The notes below the pieces were generated by a model, which saw nothing but the letters and a program-made list of their open reading frames with translations, was not told the origin of the DNA and did no database searches. DNA of 64,000 nt, from assembly GCF_052065755.1 (NCBI RefSeq), contig NZ_JBQHTK010000003.1:1-64000 (forward strand), written 5' to 3'. Numbering within the stretch: position 1 is the stretch's first letter; every line of letters starts with the position of its first letter. This DNA is from Allocoprococcus sp004560705. Its GTDB lineage: Bacteria; Bacillota; Clostridia; Lachnospirales; Lachnospiraceae. Shown here piece after piece: positions 17,829 to 26,509 of this stretch. Both the position numbers and the translations under genes were made by a program.

Positions 17829-19112
17829 TTAATCTATTGCTATAATCCCAGAAATTGGAATATTTTTTTCATTCCAATAATTAATGTTTTGTTCTATTTC
17901 ATACTTTAGTGATTTACCAAATTTTTCAAGGAATAGCACTTTTACGTTATCTGTCTGCTGCATTATTTTGCACACATCCGATTCATTTTCAAAAACAATG
18001 TATTTTTTTGTATTTAAATTCAATTTTTCTACAAACTCATTTATTTCCGGATCCCCACTCGTTCCAACCACAATAACATTTTGGGTATCACCGAAATAAC
18101 TATCTATTCTTGTTATAAGCTGAGAAGTACCAGTGCAATCCCATTTATACCCTTCTAAAATACAATAAACTTTTCCCCAGAACTTCTTACATTTTTTTCG
18201 AGATGAAAAACCAAATCCTAACATTGGCAAATTGTATTTTTTTATATCACTCACTGTATATAGTTTTCTTGACATCATATATGCAAAGAATAACACTATT
18301 ATAGAAGCAAAAACTCCAATCACCCCTCCCCATACAAGACCTTTGAGAGTCTGAATGATTACATATTTCATAGTAATCTTACTATTTGAACTTATATTGT
18401 TAACAACACGAGTAGTTTGTGCTCCTGCACTTGCTGCAGGCAATTCATACAGTACTGTTTCTCCTAAGATGGAATACTCAAATTCTCCTATTTCATCCTT
18501 AACTAACTCAGTTGTTTTGTTTGCATAATCATATGCAATTTTTTTTGCAAGCTCTTCGTCTGAAGATTTGAATCCCATTGTAATAATATGCTCTGAAGAG
18601 TTATCTGCACCTATCGTTTTTGCAATAGTATTTAATTCCACACCATCCACAAGAAACTGTCCCCAAAAATCCACTTTCTTATATGGATATTTCAATTCTT
18701 TATCAAGTATATAGCCATATTCATGTAGTTTTTTCTTTCTTATCTGAACTTCTTGCGCTTCTTCATCGTACCAGTTCTCATACATTTCTTCCAAAACATT
18801 TTCGTTAATACCAAGTTTTCGATATCCCTCAATATATCGTTGTGTCTCATCTACAACAACACCATTTACATTTTGATAAACCGGCTCAATCTGAATATTG
18901 ACAAGAACTTTACTCCAAACTGGTTCATCCTCACTATATACTTTCTCTTCCACCTCTCCTGATTGATTCAGAAACTCCCTAAACAATCCAATACCACGAT
19001 TCCCGGCATACCCAACAGCCAATAATATTACAATTATTAAAAAGCTTTTCCACTTTCTCATCAAAAAGACGATGAAATCATTTATATCATAAAAATTATC
19101 CATACTTTTCAT
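17829..19112 (-). CDS. Wzz-like chain-length protein with degenerate kinase-like tail
   Basis: A 427-residue protein with two membrane segments (about 23-40 and 253-280) flanking an extracytoplasmic, coiled domain, the plan of Wzz/CapA-type chain-length regulators. It begins DINDFIVFLMRKWKSF, as Wzz domains do. The cytoplasmic tail (about 281-427) starts SRKLYTVSDIKKYNLPMLGF, like the linker of tyrosine autokinases, and continues NVIVVGTSGDPEINEF, where a kinase would have a Walker A P-loop; the Lys and Gly-rich loop are missing. No separate BY-kinase or Tyr-phosphatase is seen in the window. The tail may therefore be a non-catalytic relic or a regulatory domain. Confidence 0.75.
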   Translation of the reverse strand: MKSMDNFYDINDFIVFLMRKWKSFLIIVILLAVGYAGNRGIGLFREFLNQSGEVEEKVYSEDEPVWSKVLVNIQIEPVYQNVNGVVVDETQRYIEGYRKLGINENVLEEMYENWYDEEAQEVQIRKKKLHEYGYILDKELKYPYKKVDFWGQFLVDGVELNTIAKTIGADNSSEHIITMGFKSSDEELAKKIAYDYANKTTELVKDEIGEFEYSILGETVLYELPAASAGAQTTRVVNNISSNSKITMKYVIIQTLKGLVWGGVIGVFASIIVLFFAYMMSRKLYTVSDIKKYNLPMLGFGFSSRKKCKKFWGKVYCILEGYKWDCTGTSQLITRIDSYFGDTQNVIVVGTSGDPEINEFVEKLNLNTKKYIVFENESDVCKIMQQTDNVKVLFLEKFGKSLKYEIEQNINYWNEKNIPISGIIAID

Positions 19113-19200
19113 GTGCGATGGTTATAGAAGCAAAAACAACATATCCTTTCGTTTATTTGTTATTTAATACATTCAGATACTGTGAATTTTTAATTCTGTT

Positions 19201-19326
19201 CTATATCTTGACTCCTTTAAAAATATCTATGATGGCTTCTATATGCTGTTTTCCTAACTTGCACCATTTGTCCAAGCCAGCATCATCATAGTTCTTTTTT
19301 AACTTGACACTAAGGTGTTCTCTTAT
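19201..19326 (-). pseudogene. Unidentified gene tail after the CDP-polyol transferase
   Basis: Directly downstream of the gene at 19323, another frame reads for about 42 codons to a TAG at 19201 and contains LKKNYDDAGLDKWCKLGKQH and HIEAIIDIFKG. It is protein-like, with Lys, Asp and Trp in helical spacing, and probably is the C-terminus of a capsule gene that lost its front. The family was not recognised. The rest of the 210-base gap up to the Wzz gene has no coding signal. Confidence 0.35.
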
Positions 19327-20459
19327 TGTAATGTCAATTTATATATCTTCTCCGCAATTATCTCACAAGCTCGTCCAGTTTCTTTATTTCCCAGTAACTC
19401 ATGATGCTCATCAATTTTTAATTCGTTTTTAGCCTCATCAAATTGTTTTATTCTTTCGCATAATTCATCATTTGACAAGGCCAAAGGAAATGCCCAAGTC
19501 ATAGGATCTGTATAAAAACTTCTTTCTTTTTGATATTCATCCAAATCTGGCACAAAAAGAAATCCCGGCTTATATGTCAGAGAAAAATCCCAAATTGTCG
19601 AAGAATAATCTGTTATAAAAGCATCACATGCATACAGTAATTCCTGCATATCTGGATATCCACTTGCATCAATGCAATTTTGTATTTTAAGATCTTTCAC
19701 AAAATGATGTTTTCTCATGAGCATTACCCATCTCCCGCCAAACCTATTTTCTAAAGCATTCACACACTTAGAAACATCTAACTGGGAATGAAAGCTTGCC
19801 TCATTCTCTTCGCCACGATAAGTAGGCGCAAACAATACTAATTTAACATCTTTATCCACTCCAAAAAACTTCTTCACTTTTTCTGTAACATCGTAATCTG
19901 CACCTCGAATAAGGATATCGTTTCTTGGCATTCCACATTCCAAAAATCTTTCCCTTGGAACCATCTTTGCAGTGGACATCACTTCCGAAAACTTTTCACA
20001 CCCAGAAATAAAAATATCCGTTCTCTGACCACAGATTTTATTAATTTTCAAATCAACCGGATGCTGATCTGTAACAAAATCAACCCCGCTTTTTTTATAT
20101 GCGCCGCCTCCATGCCAAGTATTTATAAAAATTTGCTGTTTTCTTTTCGGCAAAAAGCTCCCAAATCCATCATTGCTGATAAGCACTTTAGACGTCAGCT
20201 GATAATATATTCCTGTTAAGCTTTTGGGTTTTACACATCTAGTATCTGCAGCATCATATTCACCATCGTATTCCCAGATATATTCAAATTCACCAGAATA
20301 TTCTTTCTGCATATATTTGAAAATATACAATGGGTTGCAACGTATTCCACTGCCTCTGTCGGCAGATAAAAATATTCTATTTTTTTTCACTGGAACAATC
20401 CAGAACACTTTTAAAACTGTTCTACAGAAATAAATAATCGCTAATTTACAATATTTCAT
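19323..20459 (-). CDS. CDP-glycerol/ribitol phosphotransferase, TagB/TagF family
   Basis: About 378 residues of the CDP-glycerol glycerophosphotransferase family, which moves glycerol-phosphate or ribitol-phosphate from a CDP-polyol to a glycan. Diagnostic blocks are FINTWHGGGAYKKSGVD, LFAPTYRGEENE and DAFITDYSSTIWDFSL, containing the conserved His and Asp/Ser of the nucleotide site. It is short compared with TagF, without a repeat-binding extension, and so probably adds single units as a side group. A frame beginning at 20483 (TTG) exists; the ATG at 20459 preceded by GAGGTAGGAG is better. The CTP-using enzyme at 12296-13018 could supply its donor. Confidence 0.85.
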   Translation of the reverse strand: MKYCKLAIIYFCRTVLKVFWIVPVKKNRIFLSADRGSGIRCNPLYIFKYMQKEYSGEFEYIWEYDGEYDAADTRCVKPKSLTGIYYQLTSKVLISNDGFGSFLPKRKQQIFINTWHGGGAYKKSGVDFVTDQHPVDLKINKICGQRTDIFISGCEKFSEVMSTAKMVPRERFLECGMPRNDILIRGADYDVTEKVKKFFGVDKDVKLVLFAPTYRGEENEASFHSQLDVSKCVNALENRFGGRWVMLMRKHHFVKDLKIQNCIDASGYPDMQELLYACDAFITDYSSTIWDFSLTYKPGFLFVPDLDEYQKERSFYTDPMTWAFPLALSNDELCERIKQFDEAKNELKIDEHHELLGNKETGRACEIIAEKIYKLTLQ

Positions 20460-20463
20460 TCTC

Positions 20464-21534
20464 CTACCTCTTCTGCTTGGCAATAGAAAAAATCATTGGA
20501 AGTTTTTCTTTACATATGAAAATGCATCTTCCTAAAATTAATGCTCCGGTCACCTGTTTCTTTTGTAATATAACTAATAAAACTTTAAGTAATTTTGCAT
20601 CTGTTTTACCATATGGAATTAATTCATTAAACAATTTATCTTTGTATAATCTTTTTACCCAGTCTTTTCGATTCTTATAATTCAACTTTGCTCTTTTATC
20701 ACAATTCCTTTGAAGAGCCGAAAATATATATCTCGTATATAATGCCGCAAGAATACCTCTTATCTCATCTGTACACAAATTCCAATACTGATACTGATGA
20801 TAAATCATCTCAATTCTCTTATGATGCAGCTTATAGTATTCCGGTACAAATTTTGAGGTCAGACTTTGATCCATTCTTTTATTATAATGGTAACCACAAT
20901 AATCCAATACATTCATTGTATCTATATCCATAAAATATTGAACATTAAAAAGAATGTCCTCAATTAAAGTGATTTTCTCATATTTTAATTGAATGCTTCT
21001 CAGATAATTCAGATCATAGAATTTATTCCACGCATACCCATATAATGTTTTCTGCTCTAATTCAATTACTTTTTTTCGTAGTTCATCAACATTACAATAA
21101 TTGTATGCCTTGTCTTTGATCTGTACACTATGATGTAATTGATCTTGTGCCGTGTAGTAATCCTCCGTCAGCCCAAACAATATTACTTTTGCAGGATTTG
21201 ATTTCACAGAGTCATATGCCCTCTCAAACAAACCATTTTCTACATAATCATCCGAATCCATAAACCATATATATTTTCCACGAGCTATCTCCATTCCGCT
21301 ATTTCTCGCTTCACTTAATCCTTTATTTTTCTGATGATGAATAACCCGAATTTTTGGATACTCCTGACTTAATCTATTACATATCTCTGGACACTTATCA
21401 GGAGAACAGTCATCGACAAGAATAATCTCAAAATCCTTCATTGTCTGCTTCATAACACTTAAAACTGCTTTTTCTAAATATTTTTCCACATTATATACAG
21501 GCATTACTACACTTATAAAAGGTTTGCTTTCCAT
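20464..21534 (-). CDS. Glycosyltransferase family 2 protein
   Basis: A GT2 enzyme of about 356 residues. The motifs ISVVMPVYNVEKYLEKAV, LVDDCSPDKC and DSDDYVE (DXD) are all in the first 100 residues. A longer frame reaches 21633, but the ATG at 21534 overlaps the TAA of the upstream gene (TAATG) with GGAAG just before, so translation is coupled there. The C-terminal domain, basic and with a final hydrophobic stretch (about 320-345), may sit on the membrane. Confidence 0.85.
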   Translation of the reverse strand: MESKPFISVVMPVYNVEKYLEKAVLSVMKQTMKDFEIILVDDCSPDKCPEICNRLSQEYPKIRVIHHQKNKGLSEARNSGMEIARGKYIWFMDSDDYVENGLFERAYDSVKSNPAKVILFGLTEDYYTAQDQLHHSVQIKDKAYNYCNVDELRKKVIELEQKTLYGYAWNKFYDLNYLRSIQLKYEKITLIEDILFNVQYFMDIDTMNVLDYCGYHYNKRMDQSLTSKFVPEYYKLHHKRIEMIYHQYQYWNLCTDEIRGILAALYTRYIFSALQRNCDKRAKLNYKNRKDWVKRLYKDKLFNELIPYGKTDAKLLKVLLVILQKKQVTGALILGRCIFICKEKLPMIFSIAKQKR

Positions 21535-22598
21535 TATCTTCCCACTTTCAACTTTGTAAACAGTTTTGTATTCTTCGTTTTCACATACGTGATTACTTTT
21601 GCCTCCCAATATGTAAGTAATGTACTGTTCCATTTAATTGGAAGAAGCATAATTTTCATATACAATGAACGTGGTTTCGCTATTCTTAGCATTTTACCCA
21701 CTCTCGGATTCGCAAGCATTTTTTTGATTTCCTGCTTTTTTTCTTTTGTTGTCATATCACATTTCGGATTGGTAAGGTTTTCGACACATCCAATAAAGCG
21801 CTCGACATATCTTCTTGCAATCATTTCAACGCTGTCAACATCTCCAACATGCCATTCCTTATAAAGATCAACCAACCAGCCATGCTCCTCTTCTCTTTTC
21901 TCATACATTCCGGGGCGATACGCTGCCGTTTCTGATTCTGCTCTCGCTCTAAGAAAATGATAATACAAACCAGAAGTAACCGTCACTCTTTCCACGTTTC
22001 TAACAACACTTATATTAAACGGGAAATCATCCCAAAGTGTTTTCGGAAATCTCAGATTGTTCTCCAAAATGTATTTAGACTCATATAATTTGTTCCAAGG
22101 AGTATACAATAAGTTTTTATCAAACAATTTATATGCATTCTTACGGAACATTTTTTTATCAGAATATACAGCATCTTCAATGGAATAAATATCTGTCATA
22201 TATTTATCTTTTTCATAATATGTATCAATATAAAACCCTGCCACAACAAGCTGAGCATTATCTCGTTTTGCAAGGTTATACATGTCTTCAAGCATCGTCG
22301 GTTCAGCCCAATCATCCGAATCCAGAAAATACATATATTCTCCTTTTGCCATATCGATCGCTATATTTCTCGCACTTGGTGCCCCGCCATTCTCTTTATG
22401 AATGACATGTATTCGATCATCCTTTGCAGCATATTCGTCACAAATTTCACCACTTCTGTCGGGTGTTCCATCATCTACTATTAAAAACTCCCATTCATTC
22501 AGTGTCTGTGCTTGAATACTTTCAATAGCTTTCCCCACATATTCTTCCACTTTATATACGGGCATAATAACACTTACTTTAATTCCATTATGTTCCAT
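21534..22598 (-). CDS. Glycosyltransferase family 2 protein
   Basis: A 354-residue GT2 enzyme with VSVIMPVYKVEEYVGKAI, LIVDDGTPDRS and DSDDWAE as the first strand, the nucleotide-binding Asp and the DXD site. DDFPFN near residue 187 fits the catalytic region. It is closely related in layout to the following gene, 20464-21534, and shares its stop/start overlap, so both are made from one message. It follows the phosphoglycosyl transferase gene by 16 bases and may add the second or third sugar. Confidence 0.85.
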   Translation of the reverse strand: MEHNGIKVSVIMPVYKVEEYVGKAIESIQAQTLNEWEFLIVDDGTPDRSGEICDEYAAKDDRIHVIHKENGGAPSARNIAIDMAKGEYMYFLDSDDWAEPTMLEDMYNLAKRDNAQLVVAGFYIDTYYEKDKYMTDIYSIEDAVYSDKKMFRKNAYKLFDKNLLYTPWNKLYESKYILENNLRFPKTLWDDFPFNISVVRNVERVTVTSGLYYHFLRARAESETAAYRPGMYEKREEEHGWLVDLYKEWHVGDVDSVEMIARRYVERFIGCVENLTNPKCDMTTKEKKQEIKKMLANPRVGKMLRIAKPRSLYMKIMLLPIKWNSTLLTYWEAKVITYVKTKNTKLFTKLKVGR

Positions 22599-22614
22599 AT
22601 TTTATTCTCCTAAC

Positions 22615-23985
22615 TTACTTGCTTCCTGCAGTCGTTTTATTCTCTTCAATTCCTTCCGTAGCTTCTGGTATAAATATGATTTTTATTGTATAAAAAATCA
22701 GTTTAAAATCCAGCAAAAGCGAGCGCTGATTAATATATAATAAATCAAGCTTGAGCTTATCTTCCGGACTCGTATTATACTTTCCAAAAACCTGAGCGTA
22801 ACCAGTAAGACCTGCTTTCACTTTCAGTCTCATACCAAATTCCGGAATTTCTTTTAAATATACGTCCTCAATCTCTGGTCTTTCCGGCCTTGGTCCTACT
22901 AAAGTCATATCACCTTTTAGAATATTAATCAACTGTGGTAATTCGTCAACTCGTGTTGCACGTATTACTTTTCCAATTGGTGTAATTCGATTATCATTCT
23001 GCGCTGCAAGCCTTGCTCCATTTTTTTCCGCATCAACGATCATACTGCGAAATTTATATATTTCAAATTCTTTATGTCCTTTTGTAAGACGAATTTGTTT
23101 ATAAAAAACAGGCCCACCATCATATAATTTAATACACGCTGCTACTATAAGAAGCATTGGGGATAATATTATTAATCCCATGCTGGAAAACAAAATATCT
23201 ATAGTTCTCTTTATAAAAGCATAATACCATTTTTCTGGCATACGTTTTGTCCGAATAAATGGAGTATCAAATGTATGAGAAACATCAAATCCCATTGTCA
23301 GCAAATCTTCTACGCTTTGTGTAAGATAAATATCCTTAGAAATGCTATCACAGAATAAAACCAGCTTTCTTTTTAATTGATCGTCAACTTCATAAAGATA
23401 TATTCCCTCAGCTTTTCCTATATTATCTTCTAGAACCTCTAACGACGTTTCATCTGAATAGCACCCAACAATCTCGTATCTGTACTTTTTAGACTGCATT
23501 TTCTTAATCAATGTCTTATATCCATCATTACCATAAACAATTAGAATCTTTCTGCGCTCATCATATAGTGCGAAAAGGCGATTGTGAACAAATATATTAC
23601 CCCCCATCGCCACAACCTGAAAGACCATCCCTAGAAAATACGACCATATTTTCAATTTTTGGAATCCATGAAACCACATTATAGATTCAAATAGGAGTGC
23701 TGCGTCTGCTAATACAATTGCCAGTACTTGAAAATACATCAGTTCTGTCAATCTGTAAATTCCAATTTTCAATGCCTGATACATTTTCGCAAAAAACCAA
23801 TAAATAATGCAAAACATTATACCTACTAATGCTAAAGTCAAATACCCAGTATAGCCATTTTCCCAATAAGGACTAATATTGTAATACCATAATGCCGATG
23901 CTGAAAGAAACATGATAAATAAAGATACAATCTTATATGATTGCTTAACAATATTTTTCTTAAGTAAATTATTTTCTCTTTCCAT
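22615..23985 (-). CDS. Polyprenyl glycosylphosphotransferase (initiating enzyme)
   Basis: About 456 residues. Four N-terminal hydrophobic segments, a middle CoA-binding-like domain (LIVYGNDGYKTLIKKM) and a C-terminal bacterial sugar transferase domain that begins KRTIDILFSSMGLIILSP and includes KFRSMIVDAE, DELPQLINILKGDM and VGPRPERPE. This is the layout of WbaP/WcaJ/CpsE enzymes, which start repeat-unit synthesis by moving a sugar phosphate onto undecaprenyl phosphate. A first codon 12 bases upstream (23997) is also possible. It is the first gene after a perfect promoter at 24038-24066 and therefore the head of the capsule assembly operon. Confidence 0.92.
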   Translation of the reverse strand: MERENNLLKKNIVKQSYKIVSLFIMFLSASALWYYNISPYWENGYTGYLTLALVGIMFCIIYWFFAKMYQALKIGIYRLTELMYFQVLAIVLADAALLFESIMWFHGFQKLKIWSYFLGMVFQVVAMGGNIFVHNRLFALYDERRKILIVYGNDGYKTLIKKMQSKKYRYEIVGCYSDETSLEVLEDNIGKAEGIYLYEVDDQLKRKLVLFCDSISKDIYLTQSVEDLLTMGFDVSHTFDTPFIRTKRMPEKWYYAFIKRTIDILFSSMGLIILSPMLLIVAACIKLYDGGPVFYKQIRLTKGHKEFEIYKFRSMIVDAEKNGARLAAQNDNRITPIGKVIRATRVDELPQLINILKGDMTLVGPRPERPEIEDVYLKEIPEFGMRLKVKAGLTGYAQVFGKYNTSPEDKLKLDLLYINQRSLLLDFKLIFYTIKIIFIPEATEGIEENKTTAGSK

Positions 23986-24037
23986 AATATCTCCCATATT
24001 GTCATTTTGATTATTCTTGATACTTGCTAATTGTGTT

Positions 24038-24066
24038 ATTATATCTCAAAATGCCTTTTTTGTCAA
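24038..24066 (-). promoter_or_regulatory. Perfect sigma-A promoter of the capsule assembly operon
   Basis: On the minus strand TTGACA (24061-24066) and TATAAT (24038-24043) match the consensus exactly, with 17 bases between. Transcription would start near 24031, giving a leader of about 45 bases to the phosphoglycosyl transferase. It is in the 148-base gap between rfbD and the AT-rich assembly genes. No strong terminator separates it from rfbD, so read-through from the rfb genes may add to its output. Confidence 0.85.
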
Positions 24067-24144
24067 AATAATATGAATTATTCTTTTACTTTCTTTACAT
24101 TCCTGTAACATTTAGATTATAAGCATTACAAAACAATTAATTTT

Positions 24145-24996
24145 TTAATTCTTTTCGCATATAACAGCCAAATAACGTTCCAAAGCGTTCTGCCATGCCG
24201 GCAGTCTCTCAAACCCCGCTTCAGCCAGCTTTTCTTTACTGATCCTGCTGTTATGAGGTCTTCTGGCTCTGGCCGGAAATTCTTCACTGGTTACCGGTAC
24301 GACCTCCACATCCATTCCTGCCTGACGGAAGATTTCTTTTGCAAATTCATACCAGGTACAGAGTCCTTCGTTTGTCGCATGGTATCTTCCATACTTATCT
24401 GTTTCAATCATATCAACAAGAAGCCTTGCGAGATCATAAGTATAGGTAGGTGATCCTACCTGATCGTTAACCACCTTGATTGTCTTATTGTTCTCTCCAA
24501 GTCTCAGCATCGTTTTAATAAAGTTTTTTCCATTCACTCCAAATACCCATGCGATCCTTACGATGAAAAACTTCTTCACATGCTCTTCAACTTCCAGTTC
24601 CCCCTCATATTTTGTCTGACCGTATACATTGAGTGGTTCTCTTGCATCATCCGGTTCCCAGAAATTCTCTCCTTCTCCGTTAAATACGTAATCGGTACTG
24701 ATATACATCATCTTAATATCCATTTTTTCGCAGACGACTGCAATGTTTTTCGTTCCCTCTGCGTTGATCTTTCTGCAAAGTTCCACATTGTCCTCTGCAG
24801 CATCAACTGCTGTATAGGCTGCACAGTGGATCACCGCATCCGGCCTTACTTCATTCAAGGTTTTCTCAACCAGCTCCGGATTTGTAATATCCATATCATC
24901 AACATCGGTTCCGACTGCAATGTGTCCACGTTTTTCAAGTTCATTTACAACATCATATCCCAACTGTCCTTTGACACCGGTCACCAACACTTTCAT
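24145..24996 (-). CDS. rfbD: dTDP-4-dehydrorhamnose reductase
   Basis: A 283-residue SDR enzyme making dTDP-L-rhamnose from dTDP-4-keto-rhamnose with NAD(P)H. TGVKGQLGYDVV is its dinucleotide-binding loop, HCAAYTAVDAAEDN the substrate-site block and YGQTKYEGE the catalytic YxxxK. TDYVFNGEG is the other family mark. It ends the group rfbB-rfbA-rfbC-rfbD and is 2 bases from rfbC. Base composition is close to the housekeeping genes, higher in GC than the capsule genes that follow. Confidence 0.95.
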   Translation of the reverse strand: MKVLVTGVKGQLGYDVVNELEKRGHIAVGTDVDDMDITNPELVEKTLNEVRPDAVIHCAAYTAVDAAEDNVELCRKINAEGTKNIAVVCEKMDIKMMYISTDYVFNGEGENFWEPDDAREPLNVYGQTKYEGELEVEEHVKKFFIVRIAWVFGVNGKNFIKTMLRLGENNKTIKVVNDQVGSPTYTYDLARLLVDMIETDKYGRYHATNEGLCTWYEFAKEIFRQAGMDVEVVPVTSEEFPARARRPHNSRISKEKLAEAGFERLPAWQNALERYLAVICEKN

Positions 24997-24998
24997 GA

Positions 24999-25562
24999 TT
25001 ATAATCCTTTCTGTCTCATAAATTCCTTAAGTCCGCCCCATTTCTGGTCTTTTTCGGATATCGTAAGTTCAACACCTTCCTGAAGCGGCCATTTCACACC
25101 GATCTCACTGTCATTCCATGCAAGCCCGCCTTCATCATTCGGATGATAGAAGTCGGTACATTTATAGGCAAATTCTGCTGAATCGGAAAGCACCAGAAAT
25201 CCATGTGCAAAATTCTTTGGAATGAAAAACTGTTTTTTATTCTCTGCCGAAAGAATCACACCGTGCCATTTTCCAAAGGTCGGTGACCCCTCTCTCAAAT
25301 CTACTGCGACATCAAACACTTCTCCGCTTACCACTCTGACCAGTTTATCCTGAGGATAATTGATCTGAAAATGCAGTCCGCGCAGAACACCTCTTTTCGA
25401 GCTTGACTGATTATCCTGTACGAATTCCATATCAATACCTGCCGCCTTGTAATCGTTATAATTATATGTCTCCATAAAATACCCGCGTTCATCGCCAAAT
25501 ACGGTCGGTGTGATCACCTTTAATCCTTCAATCTCACATGTTTCAACTGTTATTTTTCCCAT
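24999..25562 (-). CDS. rfbC: dTDP-4-dehydrorhamnose 3,5-epimerase
   Basis: A 187-residue cupin epimerase, the normal length. RGLHFQINYPQDKLVRV holds the catalytic His and substrate Lys, and EFAYKCTDFYHP the tyrosine region. It acts third in the dTDP-rhamnose pathway, turning dTDP-4-keto-6-deoxyglucose into the L-lyxo form for RfbD. Confidence 0.95.
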   Translation of the reverse strand: MGKITVETCEIEGLKVITPTVFGDERGYFMETYNYNDYKAAGIDMEFVQDNQSSSKRGVLRGLHFQINYPQDKLVRVVSGEVFDVAVDLREGSPTFGKWHGVILSAENKKQFFIPKNFAHGFLVLSDSAEFAYKCTDFYHPNDEGGLAWNDSEIGVKWPLQEGVELTISEKDQKWGGLKEFMRQKGL

Positions 25563-25576
25563 GATAATCCCCTTTT

Positions 25577-26446
25577 CTATAAGCCATTTGCCACTTCTAC
25601 CAGATATTTTCCATATGCTGTCTTAAGCAGTGGCTGCGCCAACTTCAAAAGTTGCTCTTTATCAATGAATCCCCGTTTATATGCAATCTCCTCGATACAG
25701 GAAATATAGAGTCCCTGGCGTTTTTGGAAAGCAGCCACAAAATCCGCCGCATCAAGAAGTGCATCATGATTCCCCGTATCCAGCCATGCAAATCCGCGTC
25801 CTAGCGTCTCCACATGCAGATCACCTCGTTCCAGATATGCATTATTGACACTCGTGATCTCAATCTCACCGCGGGCTGAAGGTTTCACTTTCTTCGCGAT
25901 CTCCACAACATCATTGTCATAGAAATACAATCCCGGAACCGCATAATTTGATTTCGGATGCTCCGGCTTTTCTTCTATAGAAATGGCTGTTCCGTTTTCA
26001 TCAAATTCCACCACTCCGTATTCTCTCGGATCTCTTACATAATATCCGAAGATTGTTGCTCCCTTTTCCATAGATGCCACTTTCTGCAATACCTTTGAAA
26101 AGCTTTGTCCATAGAAAATATTATCTCCCAAAATCAGGGCCACATTATCAGCGCCAATAAATTCTTCTCCAATGATAAACGCATCCGCCAGTCCTCTTGG
26201 ACTTTTCTGAACCGCATAGGACATCTTAAGTCCAAGTTCCTCTCCGGTTCCAAATATTTCTCTGAAAACCGGAAGATCACGCGGAGTGGAAATGATCAAA
26301 ATTTCCCGAATGCCCGCCAGCATCAGTATTGACAACGGATAGTATATCATCGGTTTATCATAAACCGGCATAATCTGCTTTGATACAGCCTTGGTCAGTG
26401 GATATAATCTTGTTCCCGAACCGCCTGCTAAAATAATACCTTTCAT
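25577..26446 (-). CDS. rfbA: Glucose-1-phosphate thymidylyltransferase
   Basis: A 289-residue nucleotidyltransferase. GIILAGGSGTRLYPLT is the dTTP-binding signature; LILGDNIFYG carries the metal-binding Asp and EEKPEHPKSNYAVPGLYFYD the sugar-phosphate site. It makes dTDP-glucose, the first step to dTDP-rhamnose. It sits between rfbB and rfbC in one operon. Confidence 0.95.
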   Translation of the reverse strand: MKGIILAGGSGTRLYPLTKAVSKQIMPVYDKPMIYYPLSILMLAGIREILIISTPRDLPVFREIFGTGEELGLKMSYAVQKSPRGLADAFIIGEEFIGADNVALILGDNIFYGQSFSKVLQKVASMEKGATIFGYYVRDPREYGVVEFDENGTAISIEEKPEHPKSNYAVPGLYFYDNDVVEIAKKVKPSARGEIEITSVNNAYLERGDLHVETLGRGFAWLDTGNHDALLDAADFVAAFQKRQGLYISCIEEIAYKRGFIDKEQLLKLAQPLLKTAYGKYLVEVANGL

Positions 26447-26509
26447 CTTTTTTCCTCCATTCTTCCAAACGCAAACCAGCAGTATCCATAATAGATACTG
26501 CCTGTCCGC

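Noticed and set aside
24000..24144. Invertible promoter controlling the capsule
   Set aside because: I looked for inverted repeats flanking the consensus promoter, as in phase-variable capsule loci, and saw none of convincing length, and no recombinase gene is close.
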